Below, one piece after another: positions 15,556-24,131 of a stretch of 29,581 bases of DNA. Both the position numbers and the translations under genes were made by a program. Source of the DNA: an uncultured Candidatus Melainabacteria bacterium (GTDB lineage: Bacteria > Cyanobacteriota > Vampirovibrionia > Gastranaerophilales > Gastranaerophilaceae); NCBI GenBank assembly GCA_934692295.1, contig CAKUTL010000015.1:1-29581 (forward strand), in the 5' to 3' direction. Position 1 is the first letter of the stretch. Each line of letters starts with the position of its first letter. The notes beneath the pieces were generated by a model. The model did not search any database. It worked only from the letters and a program-made list of their open reading frames with translations, and was not told the DNA's origin.

Positions 15556-17805
15556 TTAATTAAACTCATATATATCTAAATTATAACCAATATTTTTGAA
15601 ATCAGCTCTTGATATTGTTATTTTTTCTGAAGAATCCCAAGGATTAGAAAAATAGATATTCTTTTCATCACTTCCAACAATTGAATATGCGTGTCTTGAA
15701 ATAATTTCATAATTTTTAGATTTATTGCTGAATGCTACACCTAAAACCGTTCGCTTATCATCTCTTCCTGACAAACTAAACCCATAAAGGCGTTTCGGAT
15801 TATTAAAATCTTCTTTTAAAGGATCTATTTTTGGTCGCATTTTATAATTATCACCAAATAACGTATTCCATAATATAGAGGAGTAATTTCCATCAATAGT
15901 TACACGGTCAACAGAACCGAATTTTTCATCAACATGAAAGTACCCACCTTTTTCATTATACGCAGAATCTCGCATATATTTATCCATTGCAATTTCTACT
16001 GCATTAACTTTTTCACTTCCTGAAGAAATAGCAGTGTAATTTTTTAAATCTTCTTTTGTTACTACATAAGTCTGTTTTAAACCATTCATATAAACAGAAT
16101 AATTGCCTGTTTTAGGGTCATATTTAACTTGTTTTTCTAGTTGTTTTAATGCTGATGAATTTGCAATAATTGAATTCAACCCAGCCAAGAGCCAACAATC
16201 GCCAGTTCTGCCCTGTTTTACTTGACCTTTAAAAGTTTTATTTTTAGTTGTATTAAGCCTTGCTTCATTTAATTTTGGATTCCTCAAATCTCCATCAGCT
16301 GAATTACTGGCTCGATACAAATCGACCTCAACCTTATAAGTATCTTTAGGGTGCTGAGAAATATCTTTTGATATCCTACTTTTTGTTCCGGAATCTTTGT
16401 CTTCAAGAGCGACTTTTACAATTTGCTTTATTAAACTATTTCTAGTAGATTGCTTTAAACCAAATTCATCCTGAATAGCAGTTAATAATCCCTCGAATGG
16501 AGCTAAATTTTTAACAGCTTCTTCACCTTTAATACTTGAAAGGTTTATCCCTATTCTCTTCCCTAAATAAAAGAGCTCATTATAGGTCTGATATGTACGA
16601 GCCTGTTTATCTCCAGTCCAATTTCGATACTCTGTTAAAACATATTTAAGATTTTTAGGATTTATCATTTTAACATGCTCTGCAAGTTTACCACTTCCCA
16701 AACCTTGAATATCATCAAAAAGTTTTTGGGCTAAATAGGTTCCACTATCTTTAGGGCCTGCATTTTTACAATATAAAGTTTCAACATGATTTATCAGTTT
16801 ATCACGTAAAGACTTTGACAACCCGATTTCATCATCTATATCAGTTACCAAATCTCGCCCAGTTTTTTCTCTGTATTTTTCTAAAGTTTCTAGAACATTT
16901 TCTGAAGTTATTCGTTTTAATACATTTTCAGATATAGAAGGTCTAGTCGTAGGCAATCCTAAACCATTTTTTGCAGTAATATCCTTTTCTAGGTCATTTA
17001 CCAAAATATATTCTGTTTTTGATCCAGCAACTTTTTTATAGGGTTTCCCATTAGAATATTCTGTATAATATTCTGGACTGTTTCCATTCTTTTTCCAGTA
17101 ATCTTGAAATTTTATTTGACCTGTTTTTGTATCGTAATTTGTTTGTTTTTTATCGCCATTTGGATAAACTATATATTTTCGTTCTGGATATTTACCTTTA
17201 TTTCTATATTGAACTATTGTTTGTGTACCGTTGTTACATTCTCCTAAGGAATAACCTTCTATTTCTCCATTTTTATTTAAATTTACGGATTGTTCTTTAT
17301 TGCCATTTTTATAAACTATTGAAAGACCAAAAACGTTATTAAAAACAGACAAAAGGAGTTTTCCATCTTTTTTACCAATAACAAAAATTTCACCTCTTTT
17401 GTTTTTAGAGATTGTATAATTTTTACTGTCATACTGAGATTTAAGCCCATTCATTGTAAAATTATTCAAATCAACTTTCCCTGATTTTTCAACGGGCAAT
17501 TGAGTAATAACTGGGTGATAAGTTTTTGGTCTTTCTACATAATTTGTCGGTTTTGGATGGTTATTTTTATTAGTTAAATTCAAGCCCATAGCTCTAAAAC
17601 CGAATGTTTCTTCATTTACGTTAACAAATGCAGCACTATTAAAACCGAATAGAGGTTTTTTTAGTGCTTTTACCTCTTCTGAGGATAACAATTTTTGTTT
17701 CACCATAATTGAACAAACACTATCCATACTCATTTTTTTATATTGAGGGTGAGATTTTAAAAATTGTTCATATTTTTGAGATGGAGTCATCTCTGGTATT
17801 GCCAT
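15556..17805 (-). CDS. Calpain-family (C2) cysteine protease
   Basis: The 749-residue protein ends in a papain-like calpain catalytic domain. It has QGRTGDCWLLAGL with oxyanion Gln531 and catalytic Cys537, RHAYSIVG with His705, and FSNPWD with Asn721, so the triad is complete. Upstream are a polar N-terminus with PLFGFNSAAF, a region of MORN-like YxNGxxK strands (about 165-260), and two related helical modules (about 305-370 and 385-485), both containing YR-x2-TG, DE-x-GL-x2-S and KDSGT. No signal peptide or membrane segment is seen. I chose the ATG at 17805 because AGAAAGGA lies 7 nt before it; a GTG at 17844 would add 13 residues without a ribosome site. Bacterial calpains are of mostly unknown role; regulation by calcium is not evident here. 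Confidence 0.88.
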   Translation of the reverse strand: MAIPEMTPSQKYEQFLKSHPQYKKMSMDSVCSIMVKQKLLSSEEVKALKKPLFGFNSAAFVNVNEETFGFRAMGLNLTNKNNHPKPTNYVERPKTYHPVITQLPVEKSGKVDLNNFTMNGLKSQYDSKNYTISKNKRGEIFVIGKKDGKLLLSVFNNVFGLSIVYKNGNKEQSVNLNKNGEIEGYSLGECNNGTQTIVQYRNKGKYPERKYIVYPNGDKKQTNYDTKTGQIKFQDYWKKNGNSPEYYTEYSNGKPYKKVAGSKTEYILVNDLEKDITAKNGLGLPTTRPSISENVLKRITSENVLETLEKYREKTGRDLVTDIDDEIGLSKSLRDKLINHVETLYCKNAGPKDSGTYLAQKLFDDIQGLGSGKLAEHVKMINPKNLKYVLTEYRNWTGDKQARTYQTYNELFYLGKRIGINLSSIKGEEAVKNLAPFEGLLTAIQDEFGLKQSTRNSLIKQIVKVALEDKDSGTKSRISKDISQHPKDTYKVEVDLYRASNSADGDLRNPKLNEARLNTTKNKTFKGQVKQGRTGDCWLLAGLNSIIANSSALKQLEKQVKYDPKTGNYSVYMNGLKQTYVVTKEDLKNYTAISSGSEKVNAVEIAMDKYMRDSAYNEKGGYFHVDEKFGSVDRVTIDGNYSSILWNTLFGDNYKMRPKIDPLKEDFNNPKRLYGFSLSGRDDKRTVLGVAFSNKSKNYEIISRHAYSIVGSDEKNIYFSNPWDSSEKITISRADFKNIGYNLDIYEFN

Positions 17806-17918
17806 GATGCTATCCTTTCTACTTGGTAATATATTTTTCGGCACAAAGAACTAAAATCTTTAAAATTTATTAAGAAATAATAACAACAAAATACAACAAT
17901 AAGAGGACAGAAAACTAC

Positions 17919-17947
17919 TATACAAAAATTCAATTACGTGGTATCAT
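17919..17947 (+). promoter_or_regulatory. Promoter of rny with extended -10
   Basis: TATACA (17919-17924), a 17-nt spacer and TATCAT (17942-17947) preceded by TG-G, an extended -10. The expected transcription start is near 17954, leaving a leader of about 139 nt before the rny ATG. Confidence 0.55.
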
Positions 17948-17953
17948 GTTGGC

Positions 17954-18092
17954 AGATGTAGTAGGAAATATTTTTTAACGTATATGCAATAATTTTTATT
18001 TAAAAACAACTAAATAGAAGCATTCGGGTAGGATATATGTACCCGAAATTGCATGTATTATAAAAAAATAGAAAAGGATAAGGTATTACTTT
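17954..18092 (+). promoter_or_regulatory. Structured 5' leader of rny
   Basis: A long-range stem pairs 17981-17990 with 18048-18057 (10 bp with one G-U). Inside, on its 3' side, is a perfect 8-bp hairpin (18023-18030 with 18040-18047, loop of 9 nt), directly stacked on the outer stem. The 5' side of the internal loop is 32 nt of A/T-rich sequence. No U-run follows, so it is not a terminator. The ribosome site AAGG at 18080-18083 is outside the structure. A role in controlling rny expression is inference. Confidence 0.5.
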
Positions 18093-19622
18093 ATGGAAGC
18101 AAAAACCTTGTTATTAGTCATTGCTATTATTACGGTAATAGTTTTAGTTGCAGTGCTAATTATTCAAAAAAACAAAGTTAAAAGTGCTCTGGAGGCCTTG
18201 GAAAAAGACAAGAAAGCTCTTGAAGACAAGGAAAAAATTCTCTACAAGGAAGCTAAAATTAAAGCCGTAGAAGAACTTCAAGAAGATAGAGAACAACTTA
18301 ATGAAGAAGAAAGAGAACGCAGACAAGAAATCGCTAGACAAGAACAAAAACTAGCAAAAAGAGAAGATGTACTTGAAGATAAAATTCAAGAATACACAGA
18401 AAAAGACCTTCAAGCTCAAAGAAAAATGGATCAATTATTAGAAAAAGAAGATTACTTAGCTGAATTGGTTCAAAAACAAACAGAAGAACTTGAAAGAATT
18501 TCTGGAATGTCTTGCGAAGAAGCTAAAAGAACTCTTTTAGAACAATTAAAAAATGATTTAGCTCAAGAACAAATGCAATTGATTAGAGAAAACGAAGCTA
18601 AAATCAAAGAAGTTTCTCTTGAAAAATCAAAAGAAATATTATCAACCACAATGCAAAGATGTATGATTGAACAGGTTGTAGAAACAACTGTTTCAGTTGT
18701 AGCACTTCCAAATGATGAAATGAAAGGTCGTATCATTGGAAGAGAAGGAAGAAATATTCGAGCATTAGAAACACTAACCGGTGTTGATTTAATCATTGAT
18801 GATACTCCGGAAGCAGTTGTATTATCAAGTTTTGACCCAGTTAGACGTGAAATTGCCAAACTTGCACTTGAAAAACTTATCGTTGATGGTCGTATTCACC
18901 CTGTTAGAATTGAAGAAATGGTTGAAAAGGCCAGAGAAGAAATCGACAAAAAGATTTGGTCAGAAGGTGAAAATGCAGCTTTAGAAATGGGTGTTATGGG
19001 CTTGAATAAAGAGCTTATCAAAACACTTGGAAGACTTTATTACAGAACAAGTTATGGTCAAAATGTTCTAAAACATTCACTAGAAGTTGGACATATTGCG
19101 GGAATGTTAGCTGCTGAGCTTGGAGCAAATGAAAAAATCGCTAAAAGGGCAGGTTTATTACACGATATAGGGAAAGCTGTTGACCAAACTCAAGAAGGTA
19201 CACATATTCAACTTGGAGTTGAACTTGCATCAAGATACGGAGAAAGACCTGAAGTTATTCATGCAATTGAAGCCCACCACGACGACATTGTTGCAAATAC
19301 AATTGAAGCAGTATTAGTTAAGGTTGCAGATGCAATTTCAGCAGGAAGACCTGGGGCAAGACGTGATACCTTAGAAATTTATATCAAACGTTTACAAAAG
19401 ATTGAAGAAATTGTAAACAGCTACGAAGGAATCAAACAATCTTTCGCTGTTCAGGCAGGTAGAGAGGTTAGAATCATTGTTCAAGCAGAAATGTTTGATG
19501 ATTTAGCTTCAGGAAAACTTGCAAGAGATGTTGCTAAACGAATAGAAAATGAACTTGATTACCCTGGACAAATCAGAGTAACAGTTGTTAGAGAGTTTAG
19601 AACAACAGAGATTGCAAAATAA
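18093..19622 (+). CDS. rny: Ribonuclease Y
   Basis: RNase Y is a membrane-anchored endoribonuclease that starts mRNA decay and processing. The 509-residue protein has the full layout: an N-terminal membrane helix (about 5-24), a long charged coiled coil (about 26-190), a KH domain with GRIIGREGRNIRALE (212-226), and an HD domain with HSLEVGH (328-334) and the metal-binding LLHDIGK (355-361), followed by the conserved C-terminal domain. Length agrees with B. subtilis RNase Y. AAGGATAAGG precedes the ATG. The ymdB gene follows, as in B. subtilis, after a strong stem-loop. The long structured leader suggests control of its own mRNA, which is inference. Confidence 0.97.
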   Translation: MEAKTLLLVIAIITVIVLVAVLIIQKNKVKSALEALEKDKKALEDKEKILYKEAKIKAVEELQEDREQLNEEERERRQEIARQEQKLAKREDVLEDKIQEYTEKDLQAQRKMDQLLEKEDYLAELVQKQTEELERISGMSCEEAKRTLLEQLKNDLAQEQMQLIRENEAKIKEVSLEKSKEILSTTMQRCMIEQVVETTVSVVALPNDEMKGRIIGREGRNIRALETLTGVDLIIDDTPEAVVLSSFDPVRREIAKLALEKLIVDGRIHPVRIEEMVEKAREEIDKKIWSEGENAALEMGVMGLNKELIKTLGRLYYRTSYGQNVLKHSLEVGHIAGMLAAELGANEKIAKRAGLLHDIGKAVDQTQEGTHIQLGVELASRYGERPEVIHAIEAHHDDIVANTIEAVLVKVADAISAGRPGARRDTLEIYIKRLQKIEEIVNSYEGIKQSFAVQAGREVRIIVQAEMFDDLASGKLARDVAKRIENELDYPGQIRVTVVREFRTTEIAK

Positions 19623-19630
19623 AAACGATA

Positions 19631-19663
19631 AAGCATAAGACTCTAATTCAGAGTCTTATGCTT
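19631..19663 (+). other. Strong intercistronic stem-loop between rny and ymdB
   Basis: A perfect 14-bp stem (19631-19644 with 19650-19663) and a 5-nt loop (AATTC) begin 8 nt after the rny stop. No U-run follows on either strand (on the plus strand the bases are CTCATATAAA), so it is not a typical intrinsic terminator. It ends 30 nt before the ymdB start. It may protect the 3' end of rny mRNA, mark a processing site, or cause partial termination. Confidence 0.6.
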
Positions 19664-19693
19664 CTCATATAAAACAATTTGGGAACAAACAAA

Positions 19694-20521
19694 ATGACAA
19701 ACAAAATTATAAAAGTTATATTTTTTGGAGATATTGTCGGTAAACCGGGAAGGTTTGCAGTTCGTGATTTTTTGCAAAAAGATGACACCTTCAAAAATTA
19801 TGACTTTATAGTTGCAAATATTGAAAACGCATCACATGGCTTTGGATTAACTGAAAAAAATTACAAAGATTTTATTGAATATGGGATTAACGCAATGACT
19901 TGCGGAAACCATATTTGGGATAAAAGAGATATTTATAACTACATCGATTCTGCAGATAAACTACTCAGACCAATCAATTATCCACAAGGAACAAAGGGGG
20001 TTGGAAGTAGAATTTTTGATATGGGCGATTTTAAAATTGGAGTAATTAATGTATTAGGCAGAGTTTTTATGAACTTAGTGGACTCTCCATGGTTAATAGT
20101 TAAAGAAGAAATTGAAAGAATAAAACAAATTACACCGATAATAGTAATTGATTTTCATGCAGAAGCAACTGCTGAAAAAATTTGTTTTGGGAAATACTGT
20201 TCTGAACTGGGAGCAAGTGCCTTTTGGGGAACACATACCCACGTTCAAACAGCAGATGAAAGTATTATAAACGGAATGGGATACATTACAGATGCCGGAT
20301 TTTGTGGAGCATCAGACGGAGTAATTGGTATGGACTACCAAACCTCTCTATCACGATTTTTAACAGCTATTCCTGAACGTTACGAAGTAGCAAAGGGTGA
20401 AACAACTCAGGTTAATGCCGTAGAAGTTCACATAGATTCTTCCTCTGGGAAAGCCCTTTCTATTAAAAGAATTTTTTGTAGTAGAAATAATTTAGAAGAG
20501 GAAAGTGGAAATGAGGACTGA
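19694..20521 (+). CDS. ymdB: YmdB family metallophosphoesterase
   Basis: The 275-residue protein belongs to the YmdB/TIGR00282 calcineurin-like phosphoesterases, which hydrolyse cyclic nucleotides in the cases studied. Metal-binding motifs visible are FFGDIVGKPGR (10-20), NIENASHG, TCGNHIWDKRDI, DFHAEAT and GTHTHVQTAD, ending with TDAGFCGA. I chose the ATG at 19694; an in-frame TTG at 19679 adds five residues before the conserved strand and overlaps the weak ribosome site GGGA. In B. subtilis ymdB lies directly downstream of rny and influences biofilm and motility choice. The same order here supports the name. It overlaps the PHP gene by 11 nt. Confidence 0.93.
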   Translation: MTNKIIKVIFFGDIVGKPGRFAVRDFLQKDDTFKNYDFIVANIENASHGFGLTEKNYKDFIEYGINAMTCGNHIWDKRDIYNYIDSADKLLRPINYPQGTKGVGSRIFDMGDFKIGVINVLGRVFMNLVDSPWLIVKEEIERIKQITPIIVIDFHAEATAEKICFGKYCSELGASAFWGTHTHVQTADESIINGMGYITDAGFCGASDGVIGMDYQTSLSRFLTAIPERYEVAKGETTQVNAVEVHIDSSSGKALSIKRIFCSRNNLEEESGNED

Positions 20522-21365
20522 TTTACATATTCACACATATTTCTCTGATGGCGTTTTTTCGCCGGAGAAAATTGTGGATACGGCAATAGACGTCGGCTTA
20601 CAAGCTATCGCTATTACCGATCACGATAATGTTTTAGCTTATGATGTCGCCCAAAAACACATCAAAGATAATCATTTAGAAAACAAAATAGAAGTTATTC
20701 GAGGAATTGAAGTTAATACCTTGTATAAAAATCACGAAGTTCATATCTTGGGATATTTTATGAATACTAAAGATAAAGACTTTGTTGAACTTCTAAAAAA
20801 TCAACAACAGGCAAGAATCAAGCAAACTAAAGAAATTATAGCCCTCCTTGCCAAAAAAGAAGGTATTAAAATCAAGTTTGAAGATATCAAAAAACTTGTT
20901 GCTGAAGGTGGAAGTATAGGACGTCCACACATTGCAAAAGCTATAACTAATGCTGGCGGAACAAACAACGTTATGGACGCTTATGCAAAATATATCCATG
21001 ATGATTCACCTGTTTACGTTCAAAGAAAGACAGTAACTCCTTTTGATGCGGTAGAAATAATTTATGATGCAGGTGGAGTTCCGGTAATAGCACATCCACA
21101 TGATTTGGAAATTGCAGAACCGTTAATTAAAGAACTTATGAATTACGGACTTCGAGGCATCGAAGCGTATCACAGAAAACATTCTCCGGCTTGTGTAGAA
21201 TATTTTTCTTCTATGGCCGAAAATCTTGGGCTTATTGTTACAGGAGGCTCAGATTTTCATGCACCAAACATCATGAATGGACAAATTATTCTTGGTAAGA
21301 ACTTTGTTCCTGAATGGGTTTACGAAAAACTTGTAGCAGAGAAAAAAAGAATTGATATGGCATAA
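20511..21365 (+). CDS. PHP-domain phosphoesterase (RNase AM / TrpH-like)
   Basis: The 284-residue protein is a PHP metallo-phosphoesterase. It has DLHIHTYFSDG (4-14), AITDHDN (34-40), RGIEVNT, VIAHPHDLE, AYHRKHSP and TGGSDFHAPN, which supply the usual set of His, Asp and Glu metal ligands. Size and motif order fit the YciV/TrpH group, whose members act as 3',5'-nucleoside bisphosphate phosphatases and, in E. coli, as RNase AM, a 5' to 3' exonuclease. The ATG at 20511 is preceded by AGAGGA; an in-frame GTG two codons upstream is less likely. It overlaps ymdB by 11 nt, forming a compact set with rny and ymdB around RNA and nucleotide phosphate hydrolysis. The specific substrate is inferred from similarity. 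Confidence 0.87.
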   Translation: MRTDLHIHTYFSDGVFSPEKIVDTAIDVGLQAIAITDHDNVLAYDVAQKHIKDNHLENKIEVIRGIEVNTLYKNHEVHILGYFMNTKDKDFVELLKNQQQARIKQTKEIIALLAKKEGIKIKFEDIKKLVAEGGSIGRPHIAKAITNAGGTNNVMDAYAKYIHDDSPVYVQRKTVTPFDAVEIIYDAGGVPVIAHPHDLEIAEPLIKELMNYGLRGIEAYHRKHSPACVEYFSSMAENLGLIVTGGSDFHAPNIMNGQIILGKNFVPEWVYEKLVAEKKRIDMA

Positions 21366-21371
21366 AAACTT

Positions 21372-22010
21372 ATGAGAAAACGATTTTGGAAAATTGAATA
21401 CTCAATAACAATCTTTGTTATTTTTGCAATTATTCTTCTTTTGATACCTTCATCATTCATAACGTCAAAAGAAGCTACATATATTCACAAATGGAATGAA
21501 ACATATAACAAAGTTGATTATATGTTTACAGCGATGACTGCACAAGCAAACGAAAATATAGTAAAAGGATTCCATAGAGCAAAAACAAACGAAGCAAGAG
21601 AACAACTAATGATTACATTAGTAAAACCATATCTCAGAATTCAAGAAGAAGATGCCCTGAAAACAACTTATAATCAATATTATATGAATGGAAATAAAGT
21701 TAAACCTACAGATCCATTCTATTTTGATAGATTATACAATTCTAGCAATGGTCAAATTATCGGAATCAAAGATATTAAAGACGACGATATTTATCATCCG
21801 GGATTTATCATGTTATTTGATATGAATGGTTTAAAAGGTCCAAACACTTGGGGAAAAGATATTTACGGAATTAACATTTTTGTTGATGGTAAAATCACTC
21901 CAATAGGTGCAGGTTGGAATATTGATAATGTAAAACAAGATTGCTCAGAAACAGGAACCGGCGTATCTTGCTCATATTACTATCGAATAGGTGGAGAATT
22001 TAATGAATAA
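21372..22010 (+). CDS. Membrane-anchored protein with pilin-like C-terminal domain
   Basis: The 212-residue protein has an N-terminal membrane anchor (about 11-29) after MRKRFWKIEY and then a long extracytoplasmic part. There is no prepilin peptidase motif. However, the segment FDMNGLKGPNTWGKDIYGI (149-167) closely resembles VDINGIYSKPNQFGKDTFYL in the type IV pilin-like protein encoded at 27626-28360. Two cysteines (191 and 200) near the C-terminus could form a disulfide. No ribosome site stands before the ATG, 6 nt after the PHP stop, so translation may be coupled to the upstream gene; its stop overlaps the next gene by 8 nt. It may be a minor pilus or surface component with a plain anchor. 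The function is unknown. Confidence 0.75.
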   Translation: MRKRFWKIEYSITIFVIFAIILLLIPSSFITSKEATYIHKWNETYNKVDYMFTAMTAQANENIVKGFHRAKTNEAREQLMITLVKPYLRIQEEDALKTTYNQYYMNGNKVKPTDPFYFDRLYNSSNGQIIGIKDIKDDDIYHPGFIMLFDMNGLKGPNTWGKDIYGINIFVDGKITPIGAGWNIDNVKQDCSETGTGVSCSYYYRIGGEFNE

Positions 22011-22599
22011 TAATATAAAAAGAGTTTGTGTATTTGCATCTTCTTCAAATTTCTTAGATGAAGTATATTACGAAGATGCAAAAGAACTCGGGAAATTATT
22101 AGGACAAAATAATTACGACATTGTATATGGAGGAAGTAACCTAGGTTTAATGTGGGCTTGTGCTTCCAAAGTCAAAGAATATGGCGGAAAAATTACTGGA
22201 GTGATGCCGGAAAAACTTCATAATATGGGAGTTTTCACTGAAGGCTGTGATGAATTTATCATAACGACTGGAATGAGAGAACGCAAAGCAAAAATAGATG
22301 AAATTTCAGATGCTGTTATAACCATTGCTGGAGGTTTCGGAACCCTAGAAGAAATTTCAGAAATGATTGTTCAAAAACAATTGGGGTATAACAAAAAGCC
22401 TATCATTATTTTAAATACAAACGGCTTTTATAGTAAACTAAACGAATTTTTTGAAGAAATTATTGAACAAAAATTTGCCAATAAGAATATGAGAAAAATT
22501 TACTATATAGCACAAACTCCAGCTGAAGCTATTGAATATTTAAAAAATTATGAACCATCATCCCTAGATGTTGATAAAAACGCAATATACGCAAGATAA
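22003..22599 (+). CDS. LOG family nucleotide phosphoribohydrolase
   Basis: The 198-residue protein is a LOG (Lonely Guy)/YgdH-type protein. These enzymes cleave the base from nucleoside 5'-monophosphates such as cytokinin ribotides or purine monophosphates. It has VYGGSNLGLMWACA (41-54), GVMPEKL (66-72), MRERK (91-95) and AGGFGTLEE (109-117). The last corresponds to the usual PGGxGTxxE with Ala in place of Pro, so the key Gly, Thr and Glu positions are kept. The ATG at 22003 has a good ribosome site (AGGTGGAGA) and overlaps the preceding stop; an in-frame GTG at 21991 is rejected. The natural substrate is not known; cytokinin activity should not be assumed. Confidence 0.88.
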   Translation: MNNNIKRVCVFASSSNFLDEVYYEDAKELGKLLGQNNYDIVYGGSNLGLMWACASKVKEYGGKITGVMPEKLHNMGVFTEGCDEFIITTGMRERKAKIDEISDAVITIAGGFGTLEEISEMIVQKQLGYNKKPIIILNTNGFYSKLNEFFEEIIEQKFANKNMRKIYYIAQTPAEAIEYLKNYEPSSLDVDKNAIYAR

Positions 22600-22634
22600 A
22601 ATCCAATAATTTTACTGCAATATTTAGCCCTTTG

Positions 22635-22643
22635 TGGTAAAAT
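22635..22643 (+). promoter_or_regulatory. Extended -10 promoter of gatB
   Basis: TG-G-TAAAAT, 27 nt before the gatB ATG, with no clear -35 at 16-18 nt. The same nine bases form the purA promoter candidate. AAGGAGA (22654-22660) follows as ribosome site. Confidence 0.5.
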
Positions 22644-22670
22644 TAAGTCAAATAAGGAGATAAAATAACA

Positions 22671-24116
22671 ATGGATCAAGAACTAAGAGACAAATATGAA
22701 GTCGTGATAGGTTTAGAAGTTCACGCACAATTGAAAACAAAATCTAAAATATTTGCACCAGATAAAAATGAATTCGGGCAAGAACCAAACTCTTTAACAA
22801 GTCCAATTACTTTGGGTATGCCTGGCGTTTTACCTGTTTTAAATAAAGAATGTGTTAATATGGGGATTTTAACAGGTTTGGCTTTAAACTGTGAAATTCC
22901 TTCACGTTGCAAATTTGATAGAAAACAATATTTCTATCCAGACCTTCCAAAAGGTTACCAAATTTCTCAATACGATGAGCCAATTTGTGTAAACGGACAC
23001 TTAGATATTAACGGAAAAAGAATCGGTATTACCCGTGCTCACTTAGAAGAAGATGCAGGTAAACTTGTTCACGCAGGAGCGAATGGACTTGCAGGCTCAA
23101 CATATTCTCTTGTTGATTTGAACAGAGCAGGAACTCCATTATTGGAAATCGTATCAGAACCAGATATGAGAAGTTCTGAAGAAGCTAAAAACTACATGGA
23201 AGAATTGAGAAATATCGTTAGATATATCGGTGTTTGCGATGGAAACTTAGAAGAAGGTTCAATGAGATGTGATGCAAACATTTCAATTATGCCAAAAGGC
23301 TCTAAAGAATTCGGAACTCGTGCAGAAATCAAAAACGTAAACTCATTTGCAGCATTACAAAGAGCAATTGAATACGAAATCGAAAGACAAATTGAAATCG
23401 TTGAAGAAGGCGGTCAAGTTGTTCAAGAAACAAGATTGTGGGACGATAATGCTCGTGAAACTCGTTCAATGAGAGGTAAAGAAGATGCTCACGATTACAG
23501 ATATTTCCCAGAACCTGATTTGATGCCATTAGAAATTTCTAGAGAATGGGTTGAAAAAATCAAATCAGAAATGCCAGAATTACCTAGTCAAAAGCGTGCA
23601 AGATACCAAGAAATTGGTCTTAGCGAATATGATGCTAGTGTAATTGTTGAACAAATGGGCTTGGCTCTTTTCTTTGATAAAGTTCTTGAACTTGGAGCTA
23701 ATCCTAAAACAGCAGTTAACTTTATTATGGGTGAAATTGCGGCATACTTAAAAGAAGACCATATTGAAATCACTGATACAAAATTAACTCCAGAAAATTT
23801 AGCTGAGTTAATTGCGTTAATTGAAAAAGGAACAATTTCAAATAACATCGGTAAACAAATCATTATTGAAATGTTAAAAGATGGAACAAAAGCATCTGTT
23901 ATCGTTGAAAAGAAAGGCTTGAGCCAAATTTCAGATGAAGGAGCTATTAAAGAACTTGTTCAAAAAGTTGTTGATGCTCATCCAAATGAAGTTGAAGCTT
24001 ATAAAAACGGTAAAACAAACCTATTAGGATTCTTCGTAGGTCAAATTATGAAAGAAACTAAAGGTAGAGCTAACCCTAAAACAGTTAACCAACTACTTAG
24101 GGAAATTATTGGATAA
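22671..24116 (+). CDS. gatB: Asp-tRNA(Asn)/Glu-tRNA(Gln) amidotransferase subunit B
   Basis: GatB binds misacylated Glu-tRNA(Gln) or Asp-tRNA(Asn) and activates it for amidation together with GatA and GatC. The 481-residue protein is full length. Family motifs are GLEVHAQLKTKSKIF (14-28), GMPGVLPVLN, FYPDLPKGYQISQ, HLEEDAGK and DAHDYRYFPEPDL, followed by the helical YqeY-like tail domain ending NPKTVNQLLREIIG. It implies that this organism makes Gln-tRNA and/or Asn-tRNA by the indirect route. gatA and gatC are not in the window. It has its own promoter candidate, a strong Shine-Dalgarno and a downstream terminator. Confidence 0.97.
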   Translation: MDQELRDKYEVVIGLEVHAQLKTKSKIFAPDKNEFGQEPNSLTSPITLGMPGVLPVLNKECVNMGILTGLALNCEIPSRCKFDRKQYFYPDLPKGYQISQYDEPICVNGHLDINGKRIGITRAHLEEDAGKLVHAGANGLAGSTYSLVDLNRAGTPLLEIVSEPDMRSSEEAKNYMEELRNIVRYIGVCDGNLEEGSMRCDANISIMPKGSKEFGTRAEIKNVNSFAALQRAIEYEIERQIEIVEEGGQVVQETRLWDDNARETRSMRGKEDAHDYRYFPEPDLMPLEISREWVEKIKSEMPELPSQKRARYQEIGLSEYDASVIVEQMGLALFFDKVLELGANPKTAVNFIMGEIAAYLKEDHIEITDTKLTPENLAELIALIEKGTISNNIGKQIIIEMLKDGTKASVIVEKKGLSQISDEGAIKELVQKVVDAHPNEVEAYKNGKTNLLGFFVGQIMKETKGRANPKTVNQLLREIIG

Positions 24117-24131
24117 TTTTGAATAAATAAC

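Noticed and set aside
17806..17844. GTG start adding 13 residues to the calpain
   Set aside because: The ribosome site AGAAAGGA is 7 nt before the ATG at 17805, inside the would-be extension.
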